Shown here one piece after another: positions 36,714-45,870 of a stretch of DNA of 64,000 nucleotides (the first letter of the stretch is position 1; every line of letters starts with the position of its first letter). The notes below the pieces were generated by a model. It worked only from the letters and a program-made list of their open reading frames with translations. It was not told the origin of the DNA and ran no database searches. The DNA comes from UBA6115 sp050953005. GTDB taxonomy: Bacteria > Bacillota > Clostridia > Christensenellales > Aristaeellaceae. The position numbers and the translations under genes were made by a program. The DNA lies in assembly GCA_050953005.1 (NCBI GenBank), contig JBMNLV010000001.1, forward strand, positions 1 through 64,000. Direction: 5' to 3'.

Positions 36714-36887
36714 GTGTCTGAGATTCGTGTAAAGGAAAACGAAACGCTTGAGAGCGCCCTGAAACGCTTCAAGCGTCAGTGTGCCCGTAGCGGCGTGTTG
36801 GCTGAGGTACGCAAGCGCGAGCATTACGAAAAACCCAGCGTTAAACGCAAAAAGAAGGCTGAGGCAGCCCGTAAGCGCAAGTATTGA
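36714..36887 (+). CDS. rpsU: 30S ribosomal protein S21
   Basis: A 57-codon gene starting with GTG 36714 behind a GGGGGGG box, ending at TGA 36885-36887. The protein reads SEIRVKENETLESALKRFKR then QCARSGVLAEVRKREHYEKP and a Lys/Arg-rich tail with KRKKKAEAARKRKY, the full S21 pattern. S21 is a small-subunit protein involved in initiation. In Bacillota rpsU usually stands near yqeY or phoH; here the next element is an IS630, so the original neighbour may have been displaced. Confidence 0.95.
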   Translation: MSEIRVKENETLESALKRFKRQCARSGVLAEVRKREHYEKPSVKRKKKAEAARKRKY

Positions 36888-36935
36888 TTAAGATAAGTAT
36901 CAATCCGCGATAAGGCAGATTCAGTTGAACGTTAA

Positions 36936-37022
36936 AGGGGTTGTAGCAAAGCTACGGCCCCTTAACTAAGGAAAAAACAGAGCCTGGAAGCAGCGAAAGC
37001 AGCGACACCGGCTCTGTTTTTT
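36936..37022 (+). terminator. rpsU terminator region
   Basis: Two hairpins. AAGGGGTTGTAGC with GCTACGGCCCCTT at 36937-36963. Then ACAGAGCC…GGCTCTGT with A6 before and T6 after (36972-37022), a bidirectional intrinsic terminator with a 25-base loop. Confidence 0.75.
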
Positions 37023-37108
37023 GGTAGAATTGATGTGTGAAAAACAATAACCACCAGACATATTATCGTACAGGCGCGCGAAATGTGTAAATAAGAATTA
37101 ATACTATT

Positions 37109-37717
37109 CTAAAACGATAACGCATCAATTAACCACCTGCGATGGGTGATGGAAGCGACGCGTTGGACATCCTCAGCCAACTCCTTAACAGTCAGGCACA
37201 GACGGTCAATCACTGCCTCCAGGTTCTTAAAAATCTCATTGCGGAAGCCTTTCTCCCGCACTTCGTCCCAAATCATCTCAATGGGGTTGAGCTCGGGGGT
37301 ATAGGGTAGCAGCGGAAATAGTTCTATGCGGCTTGGTACAACCATGGCAGATGAGCGGTGCCAGGCCGCATTGTCTAATAGTAGCAAGATATGATCATCC
37401 GGATAAGCCTTGGAGAGTTCCTCCAGAAAGATGTTCATGCAGTCTGTGTTGGCATAGGGCATCACCAGACTGAACAGCTCGCCATCCTGTGGAGACACAG
37501 CGCCATACAGATATCTGTATTCCCGGATATGGTGACAGGGTACAGAAGGACGTATTCCCTTTTTGCACCAGCATCGCTTGGGTTTATTGATCCGTCCAAA
37601 CCCAGCCTCGTCCTGAAACATTACCCGAAGTTTTGGCTGGCTCTTTTTCAGGATTTTTATCTTTTCGGTGATTTTTTTTATAAGCTTCAATCGCTTCTTC
37701 ACTGGCTTTCTTTTCAT
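37109..37717 (-). CDS. IS630 transposase, frame B (DDE catalytic part)
   Basis: 202 residues carrying the catalytic core: Asp in MFQDEAGFG, Asp in LLLDNAAWH, Glu in PELNPIEMIWDEVR. This is the DDE_3 domain. Expressed most likely only as a fusion with frame A through slippage on the A8 run inside the 134-base overlap. Confidence 0.85.
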   Translation of the reverse strand: MKRKPVKKRLKLIKKITEKIKILKKSQPKLRVMFQDEAGFGRINKPKRCWCKKGIRPSVPCHHIREYRYLYGAVSPQDGELFSLVMPYANTDCMNIFLEELSKAYPDDHILLLLDNAAWHRSSAMVVPSRIELFPLLPYTPELNPIEMIWDEVREKGFRNEIFKNLEAVIDRLCLTVKELAEDVQRVASITHRRWLIDALSF

Positions 37718-38168
37718 GCCTGCTGCGAGGCGCTATCTTGCGCCATTTGTGGCGATGAAGCAGGTAGTAGATCATGTTTCGGGTCACCGGATGACCAACC
37801 GCTTTTTCATAGGCCTGATGTATTTCCCGCGTTTCTATGATTTGTCCTGCTTCGCTCCGGCGCTGAAACTGCAATAGAAAGGCTGTTTCCTCTTCCCGGC
37901 TCATATAACGGTGTTCGTTGTGGTGCCGTACGCCTACGATGGCTTCTATGCCTTCTTCTTGGTACCTTTTGACAATCCGATTCACGCTCGTTCTATGCAT
38001 CCCCGCAAGCTTTCCGGCCTCCTCACTGCCCAATCCATCCACCGCTTTCAGTTTCAGGGCCAGCAACCGACGGGTAACATGAACAGGATGCTGTTTCTTT
38101 TGAGCCGCAAGGATTTCTGAACGCTCTGCTTCTTCAAACACCGGACTTTTTCTGCCCATATCTTCCAC
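37584..38168 (-). CDS. IS630 transposase, frame A (HTH part)
   Basis: 194 residues with the DNA-binding half: an HTH_29/winged-helix region (GLGSEEAGKLAGMHRTSVNRIVKRYQ) and a linker (RNMIYYLLHRHKWRKIAPR). Near its end the message has an A8 run followed by TC, a likely -1 frameshift site leading into frame B. ATG 38168 has AGGTGG upstream. The last 25 residues in this frame are not used in the fused product. Confidence 0.85.
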   Translation of the reverse strand: MEDMGRKSPVFEEAERSEILAAQKKQHPVHVTRRLLALKLKAVDGLGSEEAGKLAGMHRTSVNRIVKRYQEEGIEAIVGVRHHNEHRYMSREEETAFLLQFQRRSEAGQIIETREIHQAYEKAVGHPVTRNMIYYLLHRHKWRKIAPRSRHEKKASEEAIEAYKKNHRKDKNPEKEPAKTSGNVSGRGWVWTDQ

Positions 38169-38271
38169 CTGATTTCTTTGTAGACTGCAGATTCATTATA
38201 TCAGGTTTCTTCTATTCTGTGAAGCATTATCGTTTGGAAATAGTATAACGAGGCATTTGCGCATTTACGGA

Positions 38272-38380
38272 AAGGATCATCCCAGCGAACGACAGTGTGC
38301 GGCTCCTCGATCAAACAGTAGATGAGATGGATTTGAGTTCACTGAGGAGCGCTTGCAAACACCTCGGTCGTAAGGCCCTG
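38272..38380 (+). pseudogene. N-terminal scrap of an IS1182-type transposase
   Basis: One frame reads RIIPANDSVRLLDQTVDEMD then LSSLRSACKHLGRKAL, matching the typical IS1182 start (…IPEDHPLRxLxxxVDELDLS…). No start codon and no continuation. It abuts the right end of IS630 copy 1. Confidence 0.55.
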
Positions 38381-38432
38381 AATTGGCATAGAAAAGGGGG
38401 CTATAGCATTTTTCTATTCTGCTACAACCCCC
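38381..38432 (-). terminator. Hairpin terminator, member of a dispersed repeat
   Basis: GGGGGCTATAGCA pairs with TGCTACAACCCCC across an 11-base loop; on the minus strand the stem is followed by TTTT. The 52-base block including AATTGGCATAGAAAA recurs at 60785-60836 after gapA. Here it lies about 190 bases beyond the coiled-coil gene, whose operon it probably ends. 38433-38623 shows nothing else. Confidence 0.6.
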
Positions 38433-38623
38433 TTTGGCTGATATTATCATCCTTGTGAGTCATACTGAACTCTATCATAAATGCTTCGATGGATCGGTCT
38501 CTTTTTGCGTCTGCGCGTTGCCTCTCGCATTTGGCGTAGGCTCCGGCTACGCCTCATTCTTTCGACTTAGCGCAGCCATCAAAAATCCTCGCCCCATCAG
38601 TGCATTAACTCATTCGTTCAGTA

Positions 38624-39262
38624 TCAGATCTCGTCCGAATCATAGCGGGCTCCGGCCAGATTTTGCCGGATAAGGCGCAACTCATTGAGCTGAGCAGTAA
38701 AGGTGTTGTCCACATGACCCAGTACACCATCCAGTTCCTGCTGGGTCTGGCTGCGCAAAGCCTGAGCGTGCTGATTGGCGTTTTCCAGGATTTCCTGCGC
38801 CTGCGCTTCAGCGCGAGCCAGCACAGTGGTCTGAGAAACCAACTCGTCCGCCTGGGCTTTAGCGTCCTCAACCATATGATGGGCACGCGTTTGCGCATCA
38901 GCCAACATCGCGCTGGCTTCATCCTCAGCTGCCTTGCGGGTCTGCTCGGCGTAGGCATCGGCATTGTGTTTGGTAGTCTGGGCGTAGTTGTTGGACTCGT
39001 TCACCGTGCCCTGAGCCTGTGCCATGGATTGCTGGATGGTCTCCTCAGCCTTGGCTTTGGCATCGGCCAGAATATGCGCCTCGTTGTTGATAATAACCTG
39101 TGCATTTTCCAGCGACGGGTCATACGATGAAATGAGGCGCTGGAGCAGATCCACAGCGGTGGACTGATTGACCATCACCGTATCAGTCAGCGGGATTTTC
39201 TTTGCGTTTTTCAGCAAAAGCGTCAGCTCGTCAGCAAGGGCGAATACTTCTGTTTTTGACAT
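38624..39262 (-). CDS. Alanine-rich coiled-coil protein (DivIVA/ATP synthase b-like)
   Basis: 212 residues, almost entirely helical, rich in Ala, Gln and Glu with heptads from about residue 50 to 180 (for example AEETIQQSMAQAQGTVNES, ADELVSQTTVLARAEAQAQE). Proteins of this kind are found beside coaD and rsmD in many Clostridia and are annotated as DivIVA-like or ATPase-like; the role is unknown. AAGGAGAG precedes ATG 39262. Last gene of the rsmD-coaD cluster. Confidence 0.65.
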   Translation of the reverse strand: MSKTEVFALADELTLLLKNAKKIPLTDTVMVNQSTAVDLLQRLISSYDPSLENAQVIINNEAHILADAKAKAEETIQQSMAQAQGTVNESNNYAQTTKHNADAYAEQTRKAAEDEASAMLADAQTRAHHMVEDAKAQADELVSQTTVLARAEAQAQEILENANQHAQALRSQTQQELDGVLGHVDNTFTAQLNELRLIRQNLAGARYDSDEI

Positions 39263-39289
39263 AATGTTCTCTCCTTTAATCTGTTTGAT

Positions 39290-39772
39290 TTAGTGCCTGT
39301 TCAAATCCTCTAATGCAAGTGCCACACATTTGGGCACGAAATGCCTTACCTCTCCCCCCAGGGAAGCGATCTGCCGAATCAAGGTGGATGAAATGTCGGC
39401 GCTTGCGCTATCTGCACTTAACAGGATCGTCTCGAGTTCCGGGTATAAAGCCGCATTGGCTCGAGCCATGGCAGTCTCGCTTTCAAAATCCGAATTGTTC
39501 CTGACGCCTCGGATAATCATCCTGGCATTTTCCCGCTTCGCCAAATCAACCAGCAAGCCTGCATCCATGATTATGCGATAACCAGTAAAGCCATACTCCT
39601 TGCAGGACTGTTCCAATAACCAAGCCCTTTTCTCTGCCGGAAAGACACCTGGTTTGTCCGGGTTAATCATAACCGCAATAATCAGTTCATCCACAAAACG
39701 CAAACAGCGCATAATCAGATTGAGGTGTCCTTTGGTAACCGGATCAAAACTGCCGGGAAAAATTGCTTTCAT
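39290..39772 (-). CDS. coaD: Pantetheine-phosphate adenylyltransferase
   Basis: 160 residues, the full family length. Fourth step of coenzyme A synthesis: 4'-phosphopantetheine + ATP to dephospho-CoA. Nucleotidyltransferase motif FPGSFDPVTKGHLNLI (residues 4-19, with TKGH at the T/HxGH site) and the C-terminal SSTLIRQIASLGG block (ISSTxxR motif). Four bases after rsmD, the conserved Bacillota order rsmD-coaD. Confidence 0.97.
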   Translation of the reverse strand: MKAIFPGSFDPVTKGHLNLIMRCLRFVDELIIAVMINPDKPGVFPAEKRAWLLEQSCKEYGFTGYRIIMDAGLLVDLAKRENARMIIRGVRNNSDFESETAMARANAALYPELETILLSADSASADISSTLIRQIASLGGEVRHFVPKCVALALEDLNRH

Positions 39773-39776
39773 ATCA

Positions 39777-40331
39777 TCAACTCCCTGGCTTCAAGAGATA
39801 GATTCGGGTGCTGCCATAGCGCCTCTGCTTGAAAATCTCATAACCGACAGGCATCAAGTCATCCTCTTGTGATCCCTGTTCAAGCACCACCAAGCCTTCT
39901 TCATGCAGCAAGCCTTCCTTGACAATGCTTCCCAGCAGTTCCAATACTTCCATTTTATAGGGTGGATCAAGGAAAATCAAATCAAACTTAGATTCTTCTT
40001 TTCCTAATCTGGACAGACTGGTCTGCCAAATACCCTGCAACAAGCATATCTGACGCTCACAGCCCAGTATCTGCGCGTTGATGCGAATGGCTTCAACAGC
40101 TTCCCGGCGCCTGTCGCAAAACACAACTTCTTCAGCCCCGCGGCTCAGCGCTTCAAAACCCATGGCGCCTGTTCCTGCAAATACATCAAGCACGCTGGCA
40201 TGCTGAACCCGGCCTTGAAGCATATTAAACACTGCTTCGCGCACCATGGCGCGGGTAGGGCGAGTATCATATCCGGATGGTGTCCGAAGCAACCTAGAAC
40301 GATATTTGCCACCCAAAATCCTGATAGCCAT
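39777..40331 (-). CDS. rsmD: 16S rRNA (guanine(966)-N(2))-methyltransferase
   Basis: About 184 residues. The start ATG 40331 overlaps the upstream stop (TGATG). Starts MAIRILGGKYRSRLLRTP, typical of RsmD. SAM site VLDVFAGTGAMGFEALSRGA and catalytic DLIFLDPPY. Methylates G966 of 16S rRNA in the assembling small subunit. Coupled to coaD downstream. Confidence 0.96.
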   Translation of the reverse strand: MAIRILGGKYRSRLLRTPSGYDTRPTRAMVREAVFNMLQGRVQHASVLDVFAGTGAMGFEALSRGAEEVVFCDRRREAVEAIRINAQILGCERQICLLQGIWQTSLSRLGKEESKFDLIFLDPPYKMEVLELLGSIVKEGLLHEEGLVVLEQGSQEDDLMPVGYEIFKQRRYGSTRIYLLKPGS

Positions 40332-41143
40332 CAAACCAACTGCCGTGGTTCCTGGCGGCGGCGTTGCCGTGAGACTTTGCGACGTTTGCGCGCAGCACGT
40401 TTGGCATTGGCCGCGATGCCAGAGTGGATCATAGCCCGGAAATGCTCACCCCGCGCATAACCCACACCATAAAACATTGGAGCAATCAAGACCAGCAGCG
40501 GCGAGAGGCGCTCCACAAGCAGAATGGCATCGGCATTTCGCGCGCCGGCCATGTTGACAAAGGGAAAAATCATCAAACGAACCGCCATGCGCAAGGCATC
40601 CGCTAAACCAAAAACCGCGCGGTCATGATAGTATAGAAGCGCCGGCCCAATGTCCGAACGGGTCTCATAGGCTGCCACCCAGGATGGCAAGGACCCCAGA
40701 ACATAACTGTCCTTGACAGCTTGCAGTGCATACACCAGGCAAATCAACGCGATCAGCAACGCGCCGGAAAAGGCAGTAACAAAGCCTTTGTATGGATGAA
40801 AGCAACGCTCAAGATCCTCCTGCGATACCTCACGTCCGTCTGCCTGACGAATAAAGGCAATCTCAGCAAATGCCACATCGCCTTCGCCATCACGCGCGCC
40901 GGTAGAATACAGCAAACCGGCAAAGGCAAAGACAACCACCAGGTTGATGATTATGCGAAGCCAATCAATGTCAATGACCAGCAGTTGACCCAGGAAGAAA
41001 AATAAAACGGCGGATAATACCAAATAGCCTAAGACACGGCCGCCCCGTTTGAGAGCCAGACGGCTGAAAGCTTTTCCCTTGAGATAGGGTTTTTTGATGA
41101 CAGGTAATTGTTTTTTGTTCCCACCGGATTTGCTTGTTGACAA
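40331..41143 (-). CDS. Membrane protein of unknown function
   Basis: 270 residues with five or so membrane helices (LGYLVLSAVLFFFLGQLLV; IIINLVVVFAFAGLLYS; GALLIALICLVYALQAV; a region around 195-210; LLVLIAPMFYGVGYARG) and a strongly basic C-terminus (KRAARKRRKVSRQRRRQE). TTG 41143 is the apparent start, with AAAGGGA 9 bases upstream. It lies between alr and rsmD and is coupled to rsmD. I do not recognise a named family. Confidence 0.7.
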   Translation of the reverse strand: MSTSKSGGNKKQLPVIKKPYLKGKAFSRLALKRGGRVLGYLVLSAVLFFFLGQLLVIDIDWLRIIINLVVVFAFAGLLYSTGARDGEGDVAFAEIAFIRQADGREVSQEDLERCFHPYKGFVTAFSGALLIALICLVYALQAVKDSYVLGSLPSWVAAYETRSDIGPALLYYHDRAVFGLADALRMAVRLMIFPFVNMAGARNADAILLVERLSPLLVLIAPMFYGVGYARGEHFRAMIHSGIAANAKRAARKRRKVSRQRRRQEPRQLV

Positions 41144-41160
41144 TGAACTCGTCCCTTTCT

Positions 41161-42318
41161 TTATGAATGTAAATAAACCCTTGGCACCCTGGATGAAATA
41201 GCAATCAAGGACTCATAGGGGATGGTGCCGGACAAATCAGCCAGTTCCTGCGCGGTAATCGCCTCTCCCCCATCCCGGCCAATGATGACAGCTTGTCCGC
41301 CTACAGCTACAGAACCCGCGTCCGTTACATCCACCATAGTCTGGTCCATGCAAATCCTGCCAAGAACCTGACAGCGTTTCCCATTGATGAGCACCTGCGC
41401 GCGGTTGGACAGCAGCCGATTATAACCATCTCCATACCCAAGTGCCAAGGTAGCCACGCGCATACACCGGTTTGCAGTCACCGTCGCGCCATAGCTGATG
41501 GTTTCCCCGGGAGATACTTCCTTGACATGGGTGATTTCTGCCACCCATGTCAAAACCGGTTGGAGCGGTACAGTGGTTGACACCGGAGAGTAACCATACA
41601 ACGCAATACCAACGCGCACCATGGACAACCACGCGTCAGGACGATTGAGCACAGCTGAACTGCCGCTGACATGCAACAGCAAACCATCAGGCAACAGCTT
41701 GGCCATTTCAAGAAAACGGGCCAACTGTCGATCTGTCATGCAAGGATCCGGACTGTCCGCGCAGGCAAAATGGGTATACGCTCCCTCCAGGCAGATATTC
41801 GGCAAGGATTCCATTGCCGACAACAAGCTGCGCAATTCGCTCAGTGATTTCATTCCGATACGGTTCATCCCGGTATCCAACTTGAAATGTACCTGTGCCT
41901 GAACCCCAAGCCTGCCGGCTGCCGCTGAAGCATCCGCTAACTGGTCACAGGTAAAAACTGTCAGGGAAAGCGAAAATCTCAGCGCTTCTTCCGTATCTTG
42001 TCCGGTCAGCCCGGATAGCACCAGAATGGGCAAATCAATGCCAGCCTGTCGCAGCGCAATGCCCTCTTCAACCAAAGCTACATCCAGATAGTCCACACCG
42101 GCGTCCTGGGCAGCCTTCGCGATTTGCGTCAAGCCGTGCCCATAGGCATTGGCCTTTACAACTGCCATGAGCTTGACATCAGAACCAATAATATTCCTGA
42201 CAGACCGAATGTTGTGCCGGTATGCCGCCAGATCAACCTGTGCAAAGGTTTGCCTCATGCGCTTACACTTGTCACTTTCCCGGTTATCGAATTCACAGGC
42301 AGACAGTTCTTTGGACAA
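41161..42318 (-). CDS. alr: Alanine racemase
   Basis: 385 residues; PLP-dependent interconversion of L- and D-alanine for peptidoglycan. The PLP Lys is in MAVVKANAYGHG (about residue 55), the second catalytic Tyr in ETISYGATVTA (about residue 276), and the PLP phosphate region in RVGIALYGYSP. The start is read as TTG 42318 behind AGAGGG; an internal ATG 60 bases later fits the family start better in sequence but has no ribosome site. Start of the run alr, membrane gene, rsmD, coaD. Confidence 0.95.
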   Translation of the reverse strand: MSKELSACEFDNRESDKCKRMRQTFAQVDLAAYRHNIRSVRNIIGSDVKLMAVVKANAYGHGLTQIAKAAQDAGVDYLDVALVEEGIALRQAGIDLPILVLSGLTGQDTEEALRFSLSLTVFTCDQLADASAAAGRLGVQAQVHFKLDTGMNRIGMKSLSELRSLLSAMESLPNICLEGAYTHFACADSPDPCMTDRQLARFLEMAKLLPDGLLLHVSGSSAVLNRPDAWLSMVRVGIALYGYSPVSTTVPLQPVLTWVAEITHVKEVSPGETISYGATVTANRCMRVATLALGYGDGYNRLLSNRAQVLINGKRCQVLGRICMDQTMVDVTDAGSVAVGGQAVIIGRDGGEAITAQELADLSGTIPYESLIAISSRVPRVYLHS

Positions 42319-42385
42319 ACTATTCCCTCTAATATTGTATCACAACCTTCGCGGAAGAATCCATATCTCATTGAATGAGAATAGT

Positions 42386-44170
42386 TCACTCAGTTTGCAG
42401 CCGCAATTGCTTTAGCTGGTCCTCCGCAACCCGGGAGGGCGTTTCCATCATCAGACAGGACGCGTTTTGCACCTTGGGGAAGGCGATGACATCACGCAGG
42501 TTGTCCTTGCCCAGCAACACCATCATCAGCCGGTCGATGCCAAAGGCAAAGCCGCCGTGCGGCGGGGTGCCATAGCGGAAAGCCTCCAGTAAAAAGCCAA
42601 AACGTTCCCAAGCCTGCTCATGACTAAATCCCAGAAGTTTGAACATACGCTCCTGCAAATCAGACGCGTGGATACGAATGGAGCCCGATCCCATCTCGAT
42701 GCCGTTGATTACCAGGTCATAGGATTTTGCACGCACCTGCTCAGGACGCTCTTCCAACAGTGAAAAATCCTCCTCCATCGGCATGGTAAACGGATGGTGA
42801 GCTGCTGTATATCGCTGCGCTTCCTCATTCCACTCCAGCAGCGGAAACTCGGTCACCCATAGAAAACGATAAGCCTGTGGGTCTATTAAGTCCAACTGTT
42901 GTCCCAGCCTGATGCGCAACTGCCCCATAGCTGTCAGAGCGGTCAGCTTATCATCAGCAATCAGGAACAATGCGTCGCCCGGTTTGACACTCAGCATTTC
43001 AAACAGCTCCTGCATCCGTTCCTGCGCAATAAACTTTGCAAAACTGGAGCGCACGCTGCCGTCCTCGCCCAGAGCTAGCCAGGCCAGCCCCTTGACATGA
43101 TAGGTTTTAACATGCTCGTTCAGGGCATCCATATCCTTGCGTGACAACCGGGCAGCCGCCCCATCAGCCTTTATCGCGCAAACAATGCCATTGTTTTGAA
43201 CAGCCTTTTCAAAAATAGAAAAACCGCAGCCAACAGCCCATTCGTTGAGATGATGAATCTTCATCCCGAAACGTAAATCCGGCTTGTCAGAACCGTAGGA
43301 TTCCATGGCCTCCTTCCAGGTCATCCGCTGCAAAGGCAAACGAATCTCCAATCCTTTGACAGTTTTAAACACCTCAGCAAAGGCTCCTTCTACCACGCGC
43401 TGAACATCCGGAGGCTCCACAAAGGACATTTCCAGGTCCAGTTGTGTAAATTCCGGCTGCCGGTCGGCACGGCTGTCCTCATCGCGGAAGCATTTTGCAA
43501 ACTGGAAGTAACGGTCCAACCCTGAGAGCATCAAAAGCTGCTTGTAGATTTGCGGACTTTGCGGAAGCGCGTAGAATTTACCCGGATGCAGCCTGCTGGG
43601 CACCAGAAAATCCCGCGCTCCTTCAGGCGTGGATTTGGTCATGAGGGGCGTTTCAACCTCCACAAACCCTTCTTTGACCATATGGCGACGAATCGCGTTG
43701 ACAGTATCCGAGCGGGTGCGCAGCATCGCCTGCATGCTTGGGCGGCGCAAATCCAGGTAACGATACTTCAGACGAACCGCCTCATTTTCTACCGCGCCGT
43801 CATCAGTATAGATCGGAGGTGTTGCGGACTCATTGAGCAGCTTGGCTTCCTTCACCTGAACCTCAATCGTGCCGGTTACCAGCTTTTCATTGACCGCAGC
43901 AGGATCTCTCGCAATCACTGTGCCGCGGGCTGCCAGCACATATTCGCCCCGCAGGGACTCGGCAAGGCTATAGGTTGCCTCGTTGACATACTCAGCATCA
44001 AATACCAGCTGTATCACGCCAGAGCGGTCCCTGAGCCAGACAAACAGAATGCCGCCCATGTTGCGCACCCGTGACACCCAGCCCATGAAGGTCAATTCGC
44101 GACCGATGTCCTTTTCACTAACCTCGGCACAGCGACAATCGCGCCGCCAGTCACCCATCAACTCTGCCAT
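42386..44170 (-). CDS. aspS: Aspartyl-tRNA synthetase
   Basis: 594 residues, the length of bacterial AspRS with the GAD insertion domain. The N-terminal anticodon-binding OB fold is at 1-110 (GWVSRVRNMGGILFVWLRD). Class II motif 2 is in YFQFAKCFRDEDSRADRQPEFTQ, split here after 20 residues for description; motif 3 is GTPPHGGFAFGIDRLMMVLLG. ATG 44170 has GGAGG upstream. 16 bases after hisS, the usual hisS-aspS operon of Bacillota, so under the same T-box. Confidence 0.97.
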   Translation of the reverse strand: MAELMGDWRRDCRCAEVSEKDIGRELTFMGWVSRVRNMGGILFVWLRDRSGVIQLVFDAEYVNEATYSLAESLRGEYVLAARGTVIARDPAAVNEKLVTGTIEVQVKEAKLLNESATPPIYTDDGAVENEAVRLKYRYLDLRRPSMQAMLRTRSDTVNAIRRHMVKEGFVEVETPLMTKSTPEGARDFLVPSRLHPGKFYALPQSPQIYKQLLMLSGLDRYFQFAKCFRDEDSRADRQPEFTQLDLEMSFVEPPDVQRVVEGAFAEVFKTVKGLEIRLPLQRMTWKEAMESYGSDKPDLRFGMKIHHLNEWAVGCGFSIFEKAVQNNGIVCAIKADGAAARLSRKDMDALNEHVKTYHVKGLAWLALGEDGSVRSSFAKFIAQERMQELFEMLSVKPGDALFLIADDKLTALTAMGQLRIRLGQQLDLIDPQAYRFLWVTEFPLLEWNEEAQRYTAAHHPFTMPMEEDFSLLEERPEQVRAKSYDLVINGIEMGSGSIRIHASDLQERMFKLLGFSHEQAWERFGFLLEAFRYGTPPHGGFAFGIDRLMMVLLGKDNLRDVIAFPKVQNASCLMMETPSRVAEDQLKQLRLQTE

Positions 44171-44186
44171 TGTTTGCCTCCATAAT

Positions 44187-45455
44187 TTATTTTATCAATT
44201 GCTGTTTGATCACGTTCGCGGCCTGCTTAAGCGGTACCTCGGTTTCTTCGCCGCTGGCCATGTTTTTTATTTTGAACATGCCGCGGGAAAACTCCTCCCC
44301 GCCAACAATGACCATCACGCGGACTCCTTGCTTATCCGCGTAACGGAACTGTGCCTTGAGACTGCGCTGCATGTGATCAAAATCAACTGATAATCCCTCC
44401 CGGCGCAGGCTCATGCTCAATTCAAAGGCAGGCAAACGTCCTTCCTCTCCCAAACTGGCGACAAAGACATCAATCACATTGGGCGCCTCGGGCGTAATCC
44501 CCTGGTTGCCCAGTTCCAGCAGGATACGCTCCGTGCCAATTCCAAATCCCACACCCGGCATATCAGGCCCGCCAATCTCACGCGCCAGGCCATCATAACG
44601 TCCGCCGCCGCACAAGGCGATCGGCCCGCGAGGAGATTGCATGATGATTTCAAAAACTGTCTTGGTATAGTAGTCCAATCCGCGCACAATATGCGGATTG
44701 ATTTCCATAGAAAGGCCCTGTGCGTTCAGCAATGCCTGCAAGCCTTTAAAATGTGTATCACATTCTTCACACAGATGAGTTAAAATGCTGGGCGCACCGG
44801 CTGCGATTACCTGACAGCCGCGTTCCTTGCAGTCCAATACGCGCAAGGGATTGCGCTCGAAGCGCTCCCGGCACTGCTGGCACAAATCTGCAAGGCGCGC
44901 GCCCAAATAATCCCGCAGCGCTGCGTGGTAAGTAGGACGGCAGACAGGACAACCTATGGAATTGATATGGACCTGCAGATTTTCAAGCCCCAGACGCTCC
45001 AAAATCCGCAACACACTCAGAATAACCTCAGCATCGGCAGTTGGGCTTTTCACGCCAAAGCACTCCATGCCAAACTGGTGGTGCTCGCGTAAGCGACCGT
45101 GCTGAGGATTCTCATATCGGAAAATCGGATTGTTCAGATAGTACATTTTTACTGGCAATGGCTCAGCGTACAGCCTGTGCTCAATCAGCGCGCGCACCGC
45201 GCCTGCCGTTCCCTCAGGCTTGAGCGTAATGGAGCGCTCACCCTTATCCATAAAGGTATACATTTCCTTTTGAACAATATCCGTTGTGTCACCTACACCC
45301 CGCTCAAACAGTTCTGTATACTCAAACACGGGAGTACGAATCTCCCGGTAGCCGGCCAGGGCTGCTTCCTCACGCATGACGCTTTCAATCCACTGCCAAA
45401 GATAGCTCTCCTTTGGCAGCATATCACGGGTACCCTTAGGGCTTTGAATTTGCAT
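44187..45455 (-). CDS. hisS: Histidyl-tRNA synthetase
   Basis: 422 residues. Starts MQIQSPKGTRDMLP, the HisRS N-terminus. Motif 2 (RYENPQHGRLREHHQFGME) and the HisA motif and motif 3 (RGLDYYTKTVFEI; ALCGGGRYDGL; GFGIGTERILL) are complete. C-terminal anticodon-binding domain from about 325. AGGAGG is 5 bases before ATG 45455, immediately after the T-box terminator/antiterminator. Confidence 0.97.
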   Translation of the reverse strand: MQIQSPKGTRDMLPKESYLWQWIESVMREEAALAGYREIRTPVFEYTELFERGVGDTTDIVQKEMYTFMDKGERSITLKPEGTAGAVRALIEHRLYAEPLPVKMYYLNNPIFRYENPQHGRLREHHQFGMECFGVKSPTADAEVILSVLRILERLGLENLQVHINSIGCPVCRPTYHAALRDYLGARLADLCQQCRERFERNPLRVLDCKERGCQVIAAGAPSILTHLCEECDTHFKGLQALLNAQGLSMEINPHIVRGLDYYTKTVFEIIMQSPRGPIALCGGGRYDGLAREIGGPDMPGVGFGIGTERILLELGNQGITPEAPNVIDVFVASLGEEGRLPAFELSMSLRREGLSVDFDHMQRSLKAQFRYADKQGVRVMVIVGGEEFSRGMFKIKNMASGEETEVPLKQAANVIKQQLIK

Positions 45456-45467
45456 TGCATCCTCCTA

Positions 45468-45687
45468 AAAAAACGCGCCCACGCTGCTGCGCGGGACGAA
45501 TTGCATCGCGTTGCCACCCTGCTTGCGCCTTCTTGTGCAGGCGCCTCTCTTGCTCCTTATCGCGGAAAACGCCTGTTCTCACAGGAGACTCCGGGGTGTC
45601 ATGCGTCAGGCTGTCCTGGGCGGCTTTCAGCCGGGGCCACATTCTCTGTAAAGGCGCCATACGCTTCTTCCCATCAACGTCCTTTGT
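45468..45687 (-). ncRNA. T-box leader of hisS-aspS
   Basis: On the minus strand the leader runs from the promoter to the hisS ribosome site. Near its end is GGGTGGCAACGCG, matching the T-box sequence AGGGTGGNACCGCG with one change, followed by a GC-rich terminator stem (CGTCCCGCGC…GCGTGGGCGCG) and T7 (45468-45498). T-boxes bind uncharged tRNA through a specifier codon. The downstream gene implies tRNA-His, but I could not place the specifier loop with certainty. Confidence 0.88.
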
Positions 45688-45717
45688 ATTATATTCATAC
45701 TGATCGCCGATTGTCAA
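45688..45717 (-). promoter_or_regulatory. hisS promoter
   Basis: TTGACA (45717-45712) and TATAAT (45693-45688) on the minus strand, spacer 18, at the start of the T-box leader. Confidence 0.8.
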
Positions 45718-45823
45718 ACGCAATCTGTTGTTTGCAAAAGGACCCGAGAAGCAAAACCTTTTTCTGGCAATGTATCGCCAATACTGAACGAATAAGGCAA
45801 TCAACGCAAAGATCACCATACGC

Positions 45824-45851
45824 AAAAGCCGCAGGAGCTTGTCCTGCGGCT
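45824..45851 (-). terminator. Terminator of metNIQ
   Basis: AGCCGCAGGACAAG/CTCCTGCGGCT stem followed on the minus strand by TTTTG, 20 bases after the metQ stop. 45718-45823 between it and the hisS promoter holds nothing else. Confidence 0.85.
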
Positions 45852-45870
45852 AATAATGATAGACTGGGAA

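Larger units (their letters stand above)
37104..38243 (-). mobile_element. IS630-family element, copy 1
   Basis: 1140 bp between TA dinucleotides (37102-37103 and 38244-38245), the target of this family. Ends: CTATTCTAAAACGATAACGC and, inverted, CTATTTCCAAACGATAATGC. Contains two overlapping transposase frames. A second copy of exactly the same length is at 59063-60202 in opposite orientation. Confidence 0.9.

Noticed and set aside
36444..36824. 126-codon minus-strand frame over the tandem repeats and rpsU start
   Set aside because: Its repeat-like peptide comes from the tandem DNA duplication, and it lies opposite the rpsU promoter and gene.
45436..45825. Long open frame covering the hisS leader
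   Set aside because: It overlaps the T-box, its terminator and the promoter; composition is not protein-like and the T-box explains the sequence.
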